DNA of 64,000 nucleotides. It comes from Blautia luti. GTDB lineage: Bacteria; Bacillota; Clostridia; Lachnospirales; Lachnospiraceae. Position numbers and translations under genes: made by a program. Numbering within the stretch: position 1 is the first letter of the stretch; every line of letters starts with the position of its first letter. The stretch lies in assembly GCF_033096465.1 (NCBI RefSeq), contig NZ_AP028156.1, forward strand, positions 1,074,501-1,138,500, read 5' to 3'. Shown here in pieces: positions 8,987 through 18,131 of the stretch. The notes below the pieces were generated by a model. That model worked only from the letters and a program-made list of their open reading frames with translations, had not been told where the DNA came from and did no database searches.

Positions 8987-10342
8987 ATGAAACGTAAAAT
9001 CGCAGCAGTAGCACTTTGCGCAGTTATGGTAAGCTCTATGGTAGCTCCGACAGTTTCCGTAAAAGCAGCAGACAAGGAAAAACTTATTGTAGCATACAAA
9101 GACAGCGATAGCACTGGAGCCAAATACATGGAACAGTGGATCAACAGTACTTATGAAAACTGGGCAGATAAAGATAAGGTAGATCTGGAACTTCAGCCAA
9201 TCGTAGCGAACGACAGCGATTATGCTACTAAAATTCAGGTAGAAATGCAGGATAAAGATACATGCCCTGACATTTTCTTTGAGGATACCTTCCAGCTGAA
9301 TACAGATGTTGCAGCAGGATATGTAGCAGACATTACAGATAAAGTTAATGCCTGGGATGAATGGGACAGCAGTTTTATCGAAGCATTAAAAGAAGGTACC
9401 AAAGGCAGTGATGGACAGACATATGCAGTGCCTGTAAGTACAGATGTTCGTGGATTATGGTACAATAAAGATGTTATGGAAGAAGCTGGTCTTGGAAGAG
9501 ACTGGCAGCCGGAATCCTGGCAGGATATTCTGGATGCATGCGCAGCAATCAAAGAAAAATGCGGTGATGATGTGGTTCCGATCTGGTTTGCATGCAGTAA
9601 CACAGAAGCAGAAGCTACAAGCATGAATACATTTGAAATGCTTCTTTATGGAACAGGAGAAACACTGGTAGATGAGTCAACAGGTGTATGGAATGTTTCC
9701 GGACAGGGAATCAAAGATGCTCTGGAATTCATCAAAACATGCAAAGACGAAGGATATATTGGAACACTTTCCGAAGTATTTGATGCAAGTGATTGGGAAT
9801 ATGCAAACCAGTATATGTCTACTGCCAAACTTGGTATGTACTTAAACGGAAGCTGGGGATATGCAGATTATCTGGAAGACAGAAGCTATCCGATGCAGGG
9901 TTACTCTGATGACACTCTGACGGACGCTCTTGGATTCGCAGAAATGCCGAAACAGAACGGTGACGGATATGTAACAATGTCAGGTGGATGGAGCTGGGCA
10001 ATCGCAAATAATTCTGACAAACAGGACGAAGCGTTCAGTTTTATCACAGAAATGATGAAATCTGACAACTACATTACATATCTGACAGGAAGCGGAAACC
10101 TTGCTACCAAATCAGGTATGGATGCTTACGATGAATATAAATCCAAACTGTATGTAGATGAAGCAACAGCAATGTCTGAAAATGCATTCTTCAGACCACA
10201 CAATGAAAACTACTCCAAAGTTTCTTCTTACATCTATGAAATGGTAGACACAATCGTAAGGAACGATACAGATATTGAAAGTGCAATGTCTGACTTCAAG
10301 AACAGCGTTTGCTCAGTTGTAGGAGAAGACCACGTGGAATAA
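8987..10342 (+). CDS. ABC transporter substrate-binding protein, family 1 (sugar)
   Basis: The 451-residue protein begins at ATG 8987, eight bases after AAGGAGG; the frame is open from 8804. It has a signal peptide (MKRKIAAVALCAVMVSSMVA, cleavage probably after SVKA). The body is a typical MalE-like binding protein (TDVRGLWYNKDVMEEAGL, AKLGMYLNGSWGYADYLED, SGGWSWAIANNSDKQDEA). It should capture a mannose-containing oligosaccharide for the two permeases that follow; the substrate is inferred from the neighbouring mannosidases. No Cys follows the hydrophobic segment, so no lipoprotein anchor is evident, which is unusual for a Gram-positive binding protein. No ATPase gene is present here; a shared MsmX-type ATPase elsewhere is likely. 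Confidence 0.85.
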   Translation: MKRKIAAVALCAVMVSSMVAPTVSVKAADKEKLIVAYKDSDSTGAKYMEQWINSTYENWADKDKVDLELQPIVANDSDYATKIQVEMQDKDTCPDIFFEDTFQLNTDVAAGYVADITDKVNAWDEWDSSFIEALKEGTKGSDGQTYAVPVSTDVRGLWYNKDVMEEAGLGRDWQPESWQDILDACAAIKEKCGDDVVPIWFACSNTEAEATSMNTFEMLLYGTGETLVDESTGVWNVSGQGIKDALEFIKTCKDEGYIGTLSEVFDASDWEYANQYMSTAKLGMYLNGSWGYADYLEDRSYPMQGYSDDTLTDALGFAEMPKQNGDGYVTMSGGWSWAIANNSDKQDEAFSFITEMMKSDNYITYLTGSGNLATKSGMDAYDEYKSKLYVDEATAMSENAFFRPHNENYSKVSSYIYEMVDTIVRNDTDIESAMSDFKNSVCSVVGEDHVE

Positions 10343-10390
10343 GACGGAAGAGAGATTTTTGCAAAGAGCTGCGAGATATCAAAATAACTA

Positions 10391-10418
10391 AAAGGCGGCC
10401 GTCAGTGCCGCCTTTTTT
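10391..10418 (+). terminator. Hairpin between binding-protein and permease genes
   Basis: AAAGGCGGC / GCCGCCTTT with a 7-base loop, then TTT. Placed inside the operon, it probably acts as a partial terminator or mRNA stabiliser, giving more binding protein than permease. Confidence 0.8.
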
Positions 10419-10435
10419 AGCAAGGGGAAATTAAA

Positions 10436-11290
10436 ATGGCAAAAGGAAATAAGAAATATTTGTATCTGCTTCCTGCACTGTTGGTAATGGTATTCTTTTT
10501 TGTATGGCCGATTATCCTTACAGTGTACTATTCATTCACCAACCTGACATTGACAGGAAGCGCTGCTGCAAATCAGGCATTCGTAGGATTCAGCAACTAT
10601 AAGAGAATGTTTACAGATTCTGCGGTAGGAAAGAGTATTGTATCCACGATCTTCTTCGTTATCTTTTCTGTAGTAGGACAGACTGTTCTGGGATTTATCA
10701 TTGCTCTTCTTATGAAAGAGAAGAACAAAACTTTTCGTAAATTAGTGGGTTCCATTGTACTGGCAGGATGGGTTATGCCGGAAATGGTAGCTGCACTCTG
10801 TGCTTACACTTTCTATACAGATAAGGGTACTTTAAATGCACTTCTGGGAATAATCGGAATCAACAAGATCTCTTGGCTGTTCTCTTATCCGCTTCTTACG
10901 GTTGTACTGGCCAATATCTGGCACGGAACGGCATTTTCCATGATGGTATATCAGTCAGCACTGGATAACGTTTCTGGAGATGTAGAAGAATCTGCGAAGA
11001 TTGATGGAGCAGGCAGACTTCAGAACCTGTTTTACATTACAATCCCAATCATTAAGGATACTATCCTTACTAATACAATGCTGATTACATTGTCTACACT
11101 GGGAACTTTCGGTATGGTTTACTCCATGACGGGAACAACCGTACAGACACTTCCGATCTTTATGTACATCCGTGCATTTAAGAACTATGAGCTTGGATAT
11201 GGTACAGCGATTTCTATGCTGATTCTTCTGATCGGTATTATTTTCAGTTTGTTCTATATCAGATTACAGAAGAAACAGATGGGAGATTAA
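10436..11290 (+). CDS. ABC sugar transporter permease, MalF/UgpA type
   Basis: This 284-residue membrane protein has about six transmembrane segments. The first begins at residue 8 (YLYLLPALLVMVFFFVWPII). The cytoplasmic coupling loop EESAKIDGAGRLQNLFYITIP is near residues 183-203. It pairs with the next permease to form the channel of the mannose-oligosaccharide importer. The next gene starts three bases after this stop codon, so the two are translationally coupled. The start follows AAGGGGAAATTAAA. Confidence 0.88.
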   Translation: MAKGNKKYLYLLPALLVMVFFFVWPIILTVYYSFTNLTLTGSAAANQAFVGFSNYKRMFTDSAVGKSIVSTIFFVIFSVVGQTVLGFIIALLMKEKNKTFRKLVGSIVLAGWVMPEMVAALCAYTFYTDKGTLNALLGIIGINKISWLFSYPLLTVVLANIWHGTAFSMMVYQSALDNVSGDVEESAKIDGAGRLQNLFYITIPIIKDTILTNTMLITLSTLGTFGMVYSMTGTTVQTLPIFMYIRAFKNYELGYGTAISMLILLIGIIFSLFYIRLQKKQMGD

Positions 11291-11293
11291 ATT

Positions 11294-12109
11294 ATGAGAG
11301 AAAAACGGGAAAAGGCAGTTGCATATATTATTCTTGTAATACTTGCCATTGTTTTTGCGCTGCCTCTTGCATGGATAATATTTGCATCTTTGGATAAGAA
11401 TGCATCACTGGCAGCAAGCCTGCCGAATATGACACTTGGAAATTATCGTTCTATTCTGATGAAATCCACAAACCTTCGTTCTTTTGCCAACGGTCTTCTG
11501 ATCGCACTGGGAACTTCTATCCTGGTAGTTGTTTTTTCCGGACTGGCATCTTATGCACTGTCCAGATATGAGATGAAACATAAAAAGCTGTTCATGCTGA
11601 CCATTCTTTTTATGAACTCTCTGCCTGTAACTACTATCATGGTACCTGTATTTAAAATTTTTGTAACCGTAGGTCTTTATAACAAGCTGTTCGGTATTGT
11701 ACTTTTTATGACAGCATCTTCCATGCCGTATGCGATCTGGATGATGAAGAACTTCATGGATTCTGTTCCGGTTTCACTGGAAGAAGCTGCATGGATCGAC
11801 GGATGCTCCAGATTCCAGGGTATTTTCAAAGTAATCCTGCCTCTGATGCTTCCGGGTGTATGTACAGTTGGTATCTACACATTCTCCGGATGCTGGGGCA
11901 ACTTCTTTGTTCCGTTCATCCTGCTGTCAGCAAGTGAGAAATATCCGGCTTCTGTAATGCTGTATCAGTTCTTCAGCCAGCATTCTGTAGCTTACGGTGA
12001 ACTTGCTGCATATTCAGTTATTTATACATTACCATCCATTATCCTTTATGTGATCACTCAGAAATGGATGTCCAAAGGCTTCAGTCTGTCAGGTGCAGAT
12101 AAAGGCTGA
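11294..12109 (+). CDS. ABC sugar transporter permease, MalG/UgpE type
   Basis: The 271-residue membrane protein has six predicted transmembrane segments (first YIILVILAIVFALPLAWIIF). The coupling motif EEAAWIDGCSRFQGIFKVILP is near residues 161-181. It is the second half of the permease heterodimer and starts three bases after the first permease gene. It is followed, after a 29-base gap, by the GH125 gene, so import and degradation are probably co-expressed. Confidence 0.88.
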   Translation: MREKREKAVAYIILVILAIVFALPLAWIIFASLDKNASLAASLPNMTLGNYRSILMKSTNLRSFANGLLIALGTSILVVVFSGLASYALSRYEMKHKKLFMLTILFMNSLPVTTIMVPVFKIFVTVGLYNKLFGIVLFMTASSMPYAIWMMKNFMDSVPVSLEEAAWIDGCSRFQGIFKVILPLMLPGVCTVGIYTFSGCWGNFFVPFILLSASEKYPASVMLYQFFSQHSVAYGELAAYSVIYTLPSIILYVITQKWMSKGFSLSGADKG

Positions 12110-12138
12110 TAAAATAAATTAAGAATGGAAGACTAGAC

Positions 12139-13425
12139 ATGACAAGCGGATATAAAACAATAGATGCAATGATCGAGACAGTGAAAGAGAAATTCGGAAA
12201 AGAACACAAGATTTCCGTAATGTTCGAAAACTGTATTTCCAATACACTGTCCACTACAATTAAGACACTTGACGATGGTTCTGTATTCGTGATCACAGGA
12301 GATATTCCGGCTATGTGGCTGAGAGATTCCAGCTGCCAGCTCCGTCCGTTCCTTCTTTTTGCAAAGGAGGAACCGGAAATCCTGAAAATGGTCACAGGAC
12401 TGATCCGGAAACAGGCAGAGTGTATTCTTACAGATGCCTATGCCAACGCTTTTAATGAAAGTGCCAACGGCAATGGTTTCCAGGATGACCGTACAGAAAT
12501 GAAACCGGAACTCTGGGAGAGAAAGTATGAGATCGACTCTCTCTGCTATCCACTGCAGCTTTCCTATCTTCTGTGGAAGAATACAGGAAGTACAGAACAT
12601 TTCACACAAACCTGGCTGAAAGCTGCCAGACGCGTGATCGAAGTATTTAAGACAGAACAGAATCATGAAGAAAATTCTCCATATTATTTCGAACGCAGCA
12701 ACTGCATTTACACAGACACTCTTTCCAGAGAAGGAAAGGGCGCTCTGGTAAAGAAAAACATCGGCCTTACCTGGTCTGGATTCCGCCCAAGTGATGATGC
12801 CTGCATCTACGGCTATTTGATCCCTTCCAATATGCTGGCATCTGTAGTGATGGATAATCTCAGAGAGATTGCCCAGGAGGTATATAAAGATCAGGAACTT
12901 GCAAAAGAAGCAAGAGATCTTTCCAAAGAGATCCGCGAGGCAGTGGAAAAATATGCCATTGTAGCCGGAGAAGTGAAAGACTTCTATGCATATGAGGTAG
13001 ACGGATTCGGACAGTACAATGTAATGGACGATGCCAACCTGCCAAGCCTTCTGTCCATGCCGTACATCGGATACTGTGACAAAGAGAACGAACGTTATCA
13101 GAACACAAGGGAAATGGTATTAAGTGAAAGAAATCCATATTATTTCCCGGGCAAGGTACTTACAGGAATCGGAAGCCCGCATACAGATACCCGTTATGTA
13201 TGGAGTATGTCTTTATGTATGCAGGGAATCACTTCTGATGATAAAGAAGAAAAAGAAGCAATCTTTAAAATGCTGGAGAACAGCGACGGCGGTACCAATC
13301 TCATGCATGAATCCATTTTCGCAGATGATGATACCAAATATACAAGACCATGGTTTTCATGGGCCAATTCTGTATTCTGCGAATTTGTAATGGATTATCT
13401 GGGATACTCCGTGAAATTACATTAA
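12139..13425 (+). CDS. Exo-alpha-1,6-mannosidase, glycoside hydrolase family 125
   Basis: The 428-residue cytoplasmic protein has the full length of GH125. Family signatures include FVITGDIPAMWLRDSSCQLR, ANGNGFQDDRTEMKPELWER and the paired Asp in FRPSDDA (Asp219/Asp220); in the studied members an Asp in this region is the general acid. Glu391 in LMHESIF is the likely general base, and WFSWANSVF closes the active site. GH125 enzymes invert the anomeric centre, need no metal, and remove alpha-1,6-linked mannose from N-glycan or yeast-type mannans. Here it complements GH38 and GH2 in stripping a trimannosyl core. The gene lies between the permease and GH38 genes. Confidence 0.9.
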   Translation: MTSGYKTIDAMIETVKEKFGKEHKISVMFENCISNTLSTTIKTLDDGSVFVITGDIPAMWLRDSSCQLRPFLLFAKEEPEILKMVTGLIRKQAECILTDAYANAFNESANGNGFQDDRTEMKPELWERKYEIDSLCYPLQLSYLLWKNTGSTEHFTQTWLKAARRVIEVFKTEQNHEENSPYYFERSNCIYTDTLSREGKGALVKKNIGLTWSGFRPSDDACIYGYLIPSNMLASVVMDNLREIAQEVYKDQELAKEARDLSKEIREAVEKYAIVAGEVKDFYAYEVDGFGQYNVMDDANLPSLLSMPYIGYCDKENERYQNTREMVLSERNPYYFPGKVLTGIGSPHTDTRYVWSMSLCMQGITSDDKEEKEAIFKMLENSDGGTNLMHESIFADDDTKYTRPWFSWANSVFCEFVMDYLGYSVKLH

Positions 13426-13449
13426 GTGTCAGCTGGGAGGATAAGACAT

Positions 13450-16400
13450 ATGTTTTTAATGAAGGAACGCGTATTTAAACTGATCGATTCCATCAAAGAT
13501 ATGATTTACAGCCAGAAATATCCGGTGAATGAATATCTGATGATCCATTCCGAAAAAGAATCCATTGATATTCCGGAGATTTCCGATGATATGTGGAAAA
13601 AGATCGAGTCCAGAGATATCTGGGGTGGAAACGGGGAATATTTTTATTTCAAAACAACTCTGACTATGCCACAGGAATGTGCAGGCAAAAAAGTGACTTA
13701 TGAGCTGCGCACAGGACGTGAGGGCGAATGGGATGCAGTAAATCCTCAGTTTATGGTGTACATAAACGGGGAGAGAAGAATGGGAATGGATGTGAACCAT
13801 CGTGAGGTGGTACTGACAGAAAATGCAGTACCGGGTGAGACATTTGAGATTCTTTTGTCCGCATACACAGGTGATAATAACTTCTCCCTTCATCTGGATT
13901 CTGAGTTTAAGGTTCTGGAGCCTTCTGTGGAGAAATATTATTATGACCTTCTGGTTCCTTATGAAGTTGCCAGACTTCTCCGGGAAGACAGCCGTGACCG
14001 CAGAGTAATCCTTCAGAGTCTGAATGATTCTCTGAATCTGGTAGATTTAAGACAGATTTATTCTCCTGAATTTTTCGAAAGCGTAGAAAAGGCAGATGAA
14101 TATCTGCAGACAGAATTTTATGAGAAATACTGCGGAAACAGCGACAGTACGGTTTACTGTGTGGGCCATACCCACATTGATGTGGCATGGCTGTGGACAC
14201 TGCGCACCACTCAGGATAAGGCGGTACGAAGCTTTTCCACAGTGATCGAGCTGATGAAACAGTATCCGGAATACAAGTTTATGTCCAGTCAGCCTCAGCT
14301 GTATCTGTATGTAAAAGAGAATGCGCCGGATCTTTATGAAGAGATCAAAAAGAGAGTAGCAGAAGGACGCTGGGAAACAGAGGGCGGAATGTACGTAGAG
14401 GCTGACTGTAACTTAAGCTCTGGGGAAGCACTGGTAAGACAGTTCCTTTATGGAATGCGTTTTTTCGAGAAAGAATTCGGGGTAAGAAACAAGATCCTCT
14501 GGCTGCCTGATGTATTCGGATATTCTGCTGCACTGCCACAGATTATGGATAAGTGCGGAATCAAATATTTCATGACTACGAAGATCAGCTGGAACGAAGT
14601 GAACAAAATGCCGTACGATACTTTCATGTGGGAAGGTATTGACGGAACAGAGATCCTGACACACTTTATTCCAACCAGAGATTACGGTGTAGCTGCGAAG
14701 GAAGGCAGTACAGAAACAGAACATTTCACTACGTACAATGGAATCTTGAATGCATCCCAGGTTATGGGTGGATGGCAACGTTACAGCCAGAAAGACTTAA
14801 ACGACGAAGTGCTGATGTCCTACGGACATGGAGACGGAGGTGGCGGGGTCACCAAGGAAATGCTGGAAATGCAGCGCAGACTTGCCAAAGGAATCCCGGG
14901 CAGCCCGAAAACCGTACCGTCCACTTCCCTGGAATTCTTCCAGACTCTGGAGAAAAATGTACAGGGACGCAAAGAACTTCCAAAGTGGGTGGGAGAACTT
15001 TATCTGGAATACCACAGAGGAACCTACACCTCTATGGCAAGAAATAAGAAATGGAACCGTCAGGCAGAATTTGCATGCGAGAATACAGAGCTGTTCAATG
15101 TAATGGCAAGTCTGGAAACAGGAACTTCCTATCCGGGAAACAGACTATATGAAGTATGGAAAGTTCTCATGAGAAACCAGTTCCATGATATCCTGCCAGG
15201 AAGCAGTATCAAACAGGTTTACGAGGATTCCAAAGAAGAATACAGACATATTTTCCAGGAAACAAAAGAGATGTCCGGTGCTGCTTTAAAGGCAATGACA
15301 GATGCTGTAGATACAGCCAGAGGAACACTGGTAGTTTACAACCCTACAAGTGAACAGGCTCCTGCACCGGTTTATCTGCCGAAAAACAGTCAATGGGGGG
15401 CATTGGAACGTGACGGCAGAGTGATCCAGGTTCAGCATACAGAAGAGGGAGACCTGGCAATTCTGGATGATATCCCGCCCAAGGGTTACTGCACTTATGC
15501 AGGTGTAGTAGATGCACCGAAGACAGAAAGCACTATGACGGTTACGGAGCATGGTGCAGAGACGAAATACTTTATTGTAGAATTAAATGAAAAAGGACAG
15601 TTCAGCCGTATCTATGACAAGATCCAGAAGAGAGAGATCCTTCCTGAGGGCAAATGCGCCAACGTGATCATGAGCTATGAAGACCGTCCGCATAACTTCG
15701 ATGCATGGGATATCAACAATTATTATACAGAGAAATCCTGGCCTGTAGATGATGTACAGAGCATCACAGTAACAGAGAACGGGCCTGTACGCGGCTGTAT
15801 CCGTGTAGAACGTAAATATCTGGATTCCACCATTGTACAGTATCTGTATTTCTATCCGGAACTGTACAGGATCGATATCCGCAATGAGATCGACTGGAAA
15901 GAAAAACAGATTCTTCTGCGTGATTATATCCCGGTTGATATCCATGCTGCAGAAGCAACTTATGAGATCCAGTACGGCAATGTAACACGTCCGACCCATT
16001 ACAATACATCCTGGGATTTCGCAAGATTCGAGGTATGTGCACATAAATGGATCGATATCAGTGAGAACGGCTACGGTATCAGTGTACTCAACAACTGTAA
16101 ATATGGATGCGATATCCACAACGGAGAGATCGGACTTACCATGCTGAAATCCGCAGTATATCCGAACCCTGATGCAGATAAAGAGCACCACAGCTTCACC
16201 TGGTCCATTGCACCTCACGAAGGTGGATGGAGAGAAGGGAATACAGTTGCCAAGGCATATGTACTGAATAATCCATATCAGACAGCAGTGAAAGAAAACG
16301 AAGGCGGAAACCTTCCTGCAAGCTATTCCTTCGTTCAGGCAGATAAAGAGAATGTTGTGATCGAGGCTGTTAAGAAAGCAGAAGACAGCGATGCAGTGAT

Positions 16401-16587
16401 CGTTCGTCTGTATGAATGCTACAACAGACGCGGTCAGACTACACTGACCTTCCCACGTCCTGTAAAACGTGCAGTGATCTGCAATATGCTGGAAGAAGAG
16501 ATAGGAGAAGTTCTGAACGTAAATGGCAGTCAGGTAGAGCTTGAACTGAAACCATATGAAATTGAAACTGTCAAAGTAGAATTCTGA
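13450..16587 (+). CDS. Alpha-mannosidase, glycoside hydrolase family 38
   Basis: A 1045-residue protein without signal peptide. GH38 marks are the metal-binding VGHTHIDVAWLW (about 237-248), the nucleophile region ILWLPDVFGYSAALPQI with Asp near 354, and HDILPGSSI. These are followed by beta-sandwich domains. The long N-terminal domain resembles the ER/cytosolic-type class II mannosidases of Firmicutes. ATG 13450 is preceded by GGGAGG; an upstream GTG at 13426 is in frame but lacks a site. Family members are zinc-dependent, retaining exo-alpha-mannosidases acting on alpha-1,2/1,3/1,6 links. It is the last gene of the mannose operon and is closed by a strong terminator. Confidence 0.9.
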   Translation: MFLMKERVFKLIDSIKDMIYSQKYPVNEYLMIHSEKESIDIPEISDDMWKKIESRDIWGGNGEYFYFKTTLTMPQECAGKKVTYELRTGREGEWDAVNPQFMVYINGERRMGMDVNHREVVLTENAVPGETFEILLSAYTGDNNFSLHLDSEFKVLEPSVEKYYYDLLVPYEVARLLREDSRDRRVILQSLNDSLNLVDLRQIYSPEFFESVEKADEYLQTEFYEKYCGNSDSTVYCVGHTHIDVAWLWTLRTTQDKAVRSFSTVIELMKQYPEYKFMSSQPQLYLYVKENAPDLYEEIKKRVAEGRWETEGGMYVEADCNLSSGEALVRQFLYGMRFFEKEFGVRNKILWLPDVFGYSAALPQIMDKCGIKYFMTTKISWNEVNKMPYDTFMWEGIDGTEILTHFIPTRDYGVAAKEGSTETEHFTTYNGILNASQVMGGWQRYSQKDLNDEVLMSYGHGDGGGGVTKEMLEMQRRLAKGIPGSPKTVPSTSLEFFQTLEKNVQGRKELPKWVGELYLEYHRGTYTSMARNKKWNRQAEFACENTELFNVMASLETGTSYPGNRLYEVWKVLMRNQFHDILPGSSIKQVYEDSKEEYRHIFQETKEMSGAALKAMTDAVDTARGTLVVYNPTSEQAPAPVYLPKNSQWGALERDGRVIQVQHTEEGDLAILDDIPPKGYCTYAGVVDAPKTESTMTVTEHGAETKYFIVELNEKGQFSRIYDKIQKREILPEGKCANVIMSYEDRPHNFDAWDINNYYTEKSWPVDDVQSITVTENGPVRGCIRVERKYLDSTIVQYLYFYPELYRIDIRNEIDWKEKQILLRDYIPVDIHAAEATYEIQYGNVTRPTHYNTSWDFARFEVCAHKWIDISENGYGISVLNNCKYGCDIHNGEIGLTMLKSAVYPNPDADKEHHSFTWSIAPHEGGWREGNTVAKAYVLNNPYQTAVKENEGGNLPASYSFVQADKENVVIEAVKKAEDSDAVIVRLYECYNRRGQTTLTFPRPVKRAVICNMLEEEIGEVLNVNGSQVELELKPYEIETVKVEF

Positions 16588-16642
16588 AAAAAGTGTCAGA
16601 ATCGACACGCAGGGATAAGAAGTAGAAACTATAGAAATGTAT

Positions 16643-16683
16643 AAAAAAAGCCATGTGGATAAAAAAGTCCACATGGCTTTTTT
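16643..16683. terminator. Bidirectional terminator between convergent genes
   Basis: AAAAAAGCCATGTGGA / TCCACATGGCTTTTTT is symmetric. It ends the GH38 gene on the plus strand and the DUF1292 gene on the minus strand. Confidence 0.9.
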
Positions 16684-16730
16684 ATACCGGCAGAAACGAA
16701 CCTGCCGGAAGAAGTTCGATATACAAAGGA

Positions 16731-17111
16731 TCAGTCGATGTTCTGCACGGAATCCTTCGCATTCTGCAGTACCGTATCAAATGCGATAGCTGCCTGGTTG
16801 TATTCTTCGTCACTTTCGATATTGGCAAGAACCGGATCTCCGGATTCTGTACGTTCGAAAGTATAGAGATAAACTTCTCCATTCTGATTCTGGCCGTTCT
16901 CGTCCAGAGGAAGAAGGGCGATATATTCCTTGATTCCTACCGGGAAAATAGTAAGGATGGCGCATTCAACTTCTGTATCATCCTCCATGGTCAGTGTGAT
17001 GGTACGGTGCTGGTCATCTACCTTGCATCCTCCCCCATTGCTTCCGCATCCGCCGCCGCAGGAAGCACAGTCGCTCGGGTCGCAGCCGCCGTTTGTAAAT
17101 GGATCACTCAT
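16731..17111 (-). CDS. DUF1292 domain protein with Cys/Gly-rich N-terminus
   Basis: The 126-residue protein starts at 17111 after GAGGAA; the frame is open to 17210, but those residues look like translated leader. The N-terminus has a Cys/Gly cluster (GGCDPSDCASCGGGCGSNGG) with five Cys in 22 residues, suggesting a metal site. The DUF1292 fold follows (ITLTMEDDTEVECAILTIFP ... EYIALLPLDENG). DUF1292 proteins are small cytoplasmic proteins of unknown function common in Firmicutes. It is transcribed divergently from exonuclease III. Confidence 0.75.
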   Translation of the reverse strand: MSDPFTNGGCDPSDCASCGGGCGSNGGGCKVDDQHRTITLTMEDDTEVECAILTIFPVGIKEYIALLPLDENGQNQNGEVYLYTFERTESGDPVLANIESDEEYNQAAIAFDTVLQNAKDSVQNID

Positions 17112-17181
17112 TTTATGTTCCTCATTCTTTCTGATTTTCAGTTTCTGCCCCTGCGTAAGAGCAGGGACCTTTAACAACAAT

Positions 17182-17210
17182 ATTGTATCAAAAAGCAGCA
17201 GTGAATGCAA
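17182..17210 (-). promoter_or_regulatory. Promoter of the DUF1292 gene
   Basis: On the minus strand TTGCAT (17210-17205), 17-base spacer, TACAAT (17187-17182). On the other strand a TATAAT at 17251-17256 probably serves the exonuclease gene, with a weak -35. Confidence 0.55.
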
Positions 17211-17301
17211 TTGCCTGGGAAAAAATGTTTATCCCGGTACGAAAACGTGTTATAATAAAAAATATCTATAAAAAAGAAAAATAACAGGAGATCAGTTTTA
17301 T

Positions 17302-18057
17302 ATGAAGTTAATCTCATGGAATGTAAATGGAATTCGTGCCTGCATCGGCAAGGGCTTTGAAGAAAGTTTCCACGCGCTGGATGCAGATATTTTCTGTCTG
17401 CAGGAGACCAAGTGCCAGGGGGGACAGGTGAATCTGGCTCTTCCGGGCTATCACCAGTACTGGAATTATGCCAACAGAAGAGGCTATTCCGGAACAGCAG
17501 TATTTACGAAAGAAGAACCGATGTCTGTAACATACGGACTTGGAATAGAAGAACATGACAAAGAAGGCAGGGTCATTACCCTGGAATATGATAAATTTTA
17601 TCTGGTTACCGTGTATACACCCAATTCCCAGAGTGAGCTGCGCAGGCTGGAATACCGGATGCAGTGGGAGGCAGATTTTCTGGCATATCTTCTGAAACTC
17701 CAGGAAAACAAACCTGTGATCTGCTGCGGAGATTTCAATGTGGCACATCAGGAGATCGACCTGAAGAATCCCAAGACCAACCGTAAGAATGCAGGATTTA
17801 CCGATGAAGAAAGGACCTGCTTTACCAGAATGCTAGAGAGCGGATTTATCGACACATTCCGGTACTTTTATCCGAATCAGGAAGGAATTTACTCCTGGTG
17901 GTCCTACCGCTTTAAGGCAAGGGAGAAGAATGCAGGATGGAGGATTGACTATTTTATCACCTCTCCCCAGCTGAAAGACAGACTGAAGGATGCAGCTATC
18001 CACACGGACATTATGGGATCAGACCATTGTCCTGTAGAACTGCAGATTGACTTATAA
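17302..18057 (+). CDS. xth: Exodeoxyribonuclease III (AP endonuclease)
   Basis: The 251-residue protein is full length for the ExoIII/APE1 family. Motifs in order are MKLISWNVNGIRA, the metal Glu in IFCLQETKCQ, GYSGTAVF, the catalytic YTPNSQ, CCGDFNVAH, RIDYFITS and the terminal GSDHCPVEL. It cuts DNA at abasic sites and trims 3' blocking groups in base-excision repair. The start follows AACAGGAGATCAG. It appears to be a single gene, with the GH13-like gene following after a short gap. Confidence 0.93.
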   Translation: MKLISWNVNGIRACIGKGFEESFHALDADIFCLQETKCQGGQVNLALPGYHQYWNYANRRGYSGTAVFTKEEPMSVTYGLGIEEHDKEGRVITLEYDKFYLVTVYTPNSQSELRRLEYRMQWEADFLAYLLKLQENKPVICCGDFNVAHQEIDLKNPKTNRKNAGFTDEERTCFTRMLESGFIDTFRYFYPNQEGIYSWWSYRFKAREKNAGWRIDYFITSPQLKDRLKDAAIHTDIMGSDHCPVELQIDL

Positions 18058-18131
18058 AAATACGGACAAATAATAAGGAGGGAAAAGAGAGATGGCTGAC
18101 CTCAGGAAAATAAAAAAAAGAGAAGGGATCA

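Noticed and set aside
13426..13449. GTG 13426 as GH38 start
   Set aside because: No ribosome site before it; GGGAGG lies between it and ATG 13450.
15583..16674. Long minus-strand frame (363 codons) opposite the GH38 gene
   Set aside because: Lies wholly within a clear GH38 gene, Cys/Ile/Phe-rich shadow translation without ribosome site.
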